The notes below the pieces were generated by a model. The model did not search any database, was not told the origin of the DNA, and worked only from the letters and a program-made list of their open reading frames with translations. Positions 10,201 to 11,853 of a stretch of DNA of 11,853 bases are shown here, piece after piece (positions within the stretch are counted from its first letter, which is position 1; the number at the start of each line of letters is the position of its first letter). This DNA is from Amoebophrya sp. AT5.2. Lineage: Eukaryota; Sar; Dinophyceae; Syndiniales; Amoebophryaceae. The translations under genes were made by a program, and so were the position numbers. The stretch lies in contig RXOD01005953.1 in assembly GCA_005223375.1 (NCBI GenBank), positions 1-11,853 on the forward strand, in the 5' to 3' direction.

Positions 10201-11227
10201 GGACCAGGTCCGAGGCGATCGCGCTCATCCGCCGCTCCACGTATTCGTGCAGCTTCACGAGCACCTCGCAGCCCCTCTCCTCGAGCTCGTCGCCGACCGC
10301 CTCATCGAAGTCCGGGGCCCACTTGGCCTGGCTGTTCTGCCGCGGATCGCGGATGCTCTGGACCAGCTCGCGAAAGATCTGCTTCACGGATATTACCGCG
10401 TCCGCGTGGATATCCTCCACAGCGAGCCCGTCGGCAATGTACTTGATCGTCAAAAGCTCGAAGTAGGCGCAGACGGCACGGAGAGGACGAATGCTGAAAT
10501 TATGTTGAATGTCAATGTTTTATCTTCAGGAGTAGATCTACTTCGTCATGCAGAGGAGAGCTGTAGAGAGACCACAGGGATCATCGGCAACATTGTTTGT
10601 TGAGATTCATTGAACAAGGCACGTCCAACATAGAATAGAATTAATACGCTAGTACCCGAATTCCTCTACGGTGCTTATTTCCATCTTCGCTGCTCTCGAC
10701 GCCTTTTCCGTCTCGCTAGACTTTCCCGCCTTTATCGCGTTTTGGAAACACGGTAGTAGAATCTCGGCGATCTGCGTCAGCTTCTTGGTCTCTTCTGAAT
10801 CCTGCTCGGATGTAGTTCGAAACTGGTTCTGCGGCGCGGACTGTGCATTATCCAGCTCTCCTGTTTCTGCAGCCGCTGCTTCAGGTGGAGCTTCCACCTC
10901 TTCTTCTGGTTCGTCTTTCGCGACCTTCCGCTTTTTCATTTTCGAGCCCCCCTCCCCCTGATCGCCTTCCGCATTGGCCTTCTTTTTCTTCCCACCCCCA
11001 GCTTTTGGCGCAGGCGGCGGAGCTGCTGCGGTACTGGTAATGATTGTGACCTCGCGCGAGCGTGTGACGCCGTATTTCCAGGAGAGTTCCTTTACATCGG
11101 AGAGAAGGCCGAAAACTTTCTCGAACTTCCGCTGTTCCGTGTCTTTGCCCTGTGCCGCTGCGTAGTCCGTGGCTGCGATGTGCAGTTGCCCGAGCTTCGC
11201 CATGTGGCGGGACGCCGGACCCACCAT
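4279..11227 (-). CDS. SCC2: Cohesin loading factor SCC2/NIPBL (Nipped-B), five exons
   Basis: Cohesin loader: a HEAT-repeat protein that, with SCC4/MAU2, loads cohesin onto chromatin in the nucleus. Exons: 11227-10656, 10493-7364, 7224-5121, 4953-4790, 4644-4279 (stop TAA). Phases match at all four junctions, giving about 2111 residues; yeast SCC2 is shorter and human NIPBL longer. What I see: residues about 310-354 resemble the NIPBL stretch around EEIFTSL (here FQEIFTNL). HEAT repeats at about 1004-1158 carry SVLVRRKACMILAVF, DICVELLRR and a closing GIWF, like the NIPBL segment that ends QKLWF. At about 1876 NEPLFVIHH matches the C-terminal EEPLFIMHHI, and SEYNLSDERCREYEP across intron 3 matches CGFSDSKIQKYSP. 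Low-complexity inserts lie at about 517-662 and 735-911, and a Lys-rich tail follows about 2024. The first ATG shown is uncertain: upstream exons may exist. Family assignment is firm; exon 1 and the exon 4/5 junction are less so. Confidence 0.9.
4330..4353 (-). repeat. GAC/GAG/GAT triplet tract in the SCC2 tail
   Basis: Eight consecutive codons for Asp or Glu (seven Asp, one Glu) made mostly of GAC triplets. It sits in the C-terminal tail between two Lys-rich blocks. Its near-pure triplet nature makes it a likely length-variable microsatellite. Confidence 0.7.
4645..4789 (-). other. SCC2 intron 4 (145 nt)
   Basis: Donor GATGTG|GTACAAC and acceptor CGCTCCTCAG|GAC, phase 0 on both sides. The unspliced frame reaches TAG 11 codons after the junction. 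A second, stronger-looking acceptor (TTTCTTTTCAG at about 4701-4711) lies inside this intron, but its phase does not match the chosen donor. The exact acceptor is therefore less certain than the existence of the intron. Confidence 0.6.
4954..5120 (-). other. SCC2 intron 3 (167 nt)
   Basis: Donor CTGTCAG|GTATAGA and acceptor TTTTTTCACCAG|ACG with a long pyrimidine tract. Phase 1 on both sides makes a Asp codon. The spliced product reads KSEYNLS-DERCREYEP, which restores the conserved C-terminal NIPBL block, so this junction is supported by homology as well as by signals. Confidence 0.88.
7225..7363 (-). other. SCC2 intron 2 (139 nt)
   Basis: Donor TTTCTG|GTACTTC and acceptor ACTCACAG|ACC, both phase 0. 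The frames on either side are different parts of the same NIPBL homology: the exon before ends after the segment matching the helices that follow the GIWF block, and the exon after starts at FCQIQPEVYARHL, like FSKIRPQLMVKHA of NIPBL. The intervening sequence is T-rich and has no homology. Confidence 0.85.
8333..9517 (-). other. Low-complexity inserts inside SCC2 exon 2
   Basis: Two stretches of biased composition flank a short structured island. 9517-9080 encodes Ala/Glu/Asp-rich sequence with a Lys cluster (AKKNMKKKKAE). 8863-8333 encodes Gly/Ser/Asp-rich, then Lys/Ser/Pro/Ala-rich sequence. The island between them (about 9079-8864: YDLISKCCWTLFDRLLTEKP and on) looks helical and could be HEAT-like. 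Such inserts are expected to be disordered, and NIPBL relatives vary greatly in these linkers. Confidence 0.75.
10494..10655 (-). other. SCC2 intron 1 (162 nt)
   Basis: The minus strand reads GG|GTACTAG at the donor and TTTCAG|C at the acceptor. The frame hits a stop two codons past the junction if unspliced. Removing the intron joins phase 2 (GG) to one base (C), making a Gly codon and continuing directly into a helix-like stretch (IRPLRAVCAYFELLTIKYIA) that leads into the conserved SCC2 region. Confidence 0.75.
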
Positions 11228-11853
11228 CCTTTCAGCCGAGGTGCTTGTGCGTGCTTCTCGGCAGGATCATGAAAATGAATGCCAATGAGTGTTGTACTTT
11301 GTTATTGTCTACTTCTGTGTCTGTCGTGGAAAAAGAGCCAGTTCGTCGTTGGTCCTGCCTTGCAACGGTGAGATCAACCTCAACACGCTTTCCCTGCAAG
11401 AAATCTCCAGATAAGGGGTGGTCCAACTCACTGGCGGACCTCTACCAATTTCTTCGAGAAAGAGAAGCCGAAGGGCAAAAGGAAGCCGCGACTATATGGC
11501 AAGTACGAAACAAACTACGGGCATGAGCACAACCACAACGCGGTGACCCGCTACGTTTAGGTAAACTGGACCTCCTCCTGGCAAAAGCGCCATCGCTTAA
11601 TCGTTTTTTTCCGAAGCCGCGTTGTATTGAGATTGAAGATAATAGTACGTGCAGCTCATTGTCATTCGTCAACATCCAAGAACAAATCATTTTCTTCGTT
11701 TGTTCGCGGCACGCGCAGTACAGCAACGCGTTAGTTTTCCTTGCCGGGAGTGCGCTTTCGGCAACATTTTTTTCAAATTCTCGGTCATCGCCCATCGTGC
11801 GCAGTCCTCTGATTTTGAGAGAAATGAGTATAGAGCTCGTCCATCTTCTCCGG
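11228..11853. other. Unresolved region upstream of SCC2 exon 1
   Basis: About 625 nt without a gene I can settle. On the minus strand a strong donor CGCCA|GTGAGT (GT at 11431-11430) ends a frame encoding SKKLVEVR; its phase 2 would fit an acceptor directly before the SCC2 ATG (GAAAG|G). A further SCC2 5' exon near 11514-11432 is therefore possible. On the plus strand a frame over 11420-11558 encodes a basic peptide (FFEKEKPKGKRKPRLYG) and ends in TAG; another frame is open from 11563 to the window end. These overlap and cannot all be coding. No RNA gene, repeat or mobile element is visible. Confidence 0.4.

Noticed and set aside
7224..10493. Condensin subunit 1 or another HEAT-repeat chromosomal protein instead of SCC2
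   Set aside because: Repeat order and specific motifs (FQEIFTNL, SVLVRRKACMI, NEPLFVIHH) follow NIPBL/SCC2, and no condensin-specific signature was seen.
11563..11853. Plus-strand frame open to the window end (97 codons, partial)
   Set aside because: No start, no recognisable motif, and the same stretch is also open on the minus strand. Such a length arises by chance fairly often across six frames.

Overview
The window looks like nuclear DNA of a single-celled eukaryote (a protist or alga). Long GC-rich open frames are broken by short, T-rich stretches with GT...AG ends, and the frames join into eukaryote-specific proteins only when 136-238 nt introns are removed. There are no bacterial operon features and no RNA gene I can recognise. 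I cannot fix the lineage. All confident genes lie on the minus strand, so the window is read from right to left, head to tail.

Right two thirds (11227 to 4279): one large gene for the cohesin loader SCC2/NIPBL (Nipped-B). It has five exons in the window and four introns, and gives about 2111 residues with matching phase at every junction. Its true 5' end may lie further right; 11228-11853 is unresolved.

Centre left (3390 to 1534): a second minus-strand gene of four proposed exons (about 423 residues). A long disordered acidic/basic N-terminal part is followed by a fatty-acid-binding-protein-like (calycin/FABP) beta-barrel spread over three exons. The last three exons are well supported by frame, phase and splice sites; the first is weaker.

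Left end (1316 to 149 and beyond): a tentative third minus-strand gene, assembled from short exons with phase-compatible splice sites. It has a weak cold-shock-like segment and a proline-rich exon ending at a cluster of three near-tandem 5' splice sites. This model is low confidence.

Intergenic 3391-4278 holds a candidate poly(A) signal for SCC2 and a TATA-like element upstream of the FABP-like gene. SCC2 acts in chromatin (loading cohesin). The FABP-like protein has a Lys/Arg cluster that could serve nuclear import, but nothing in the sequence proves that the genes work together. I found no mobile element, CRISPR array, tRNA or rRNA.
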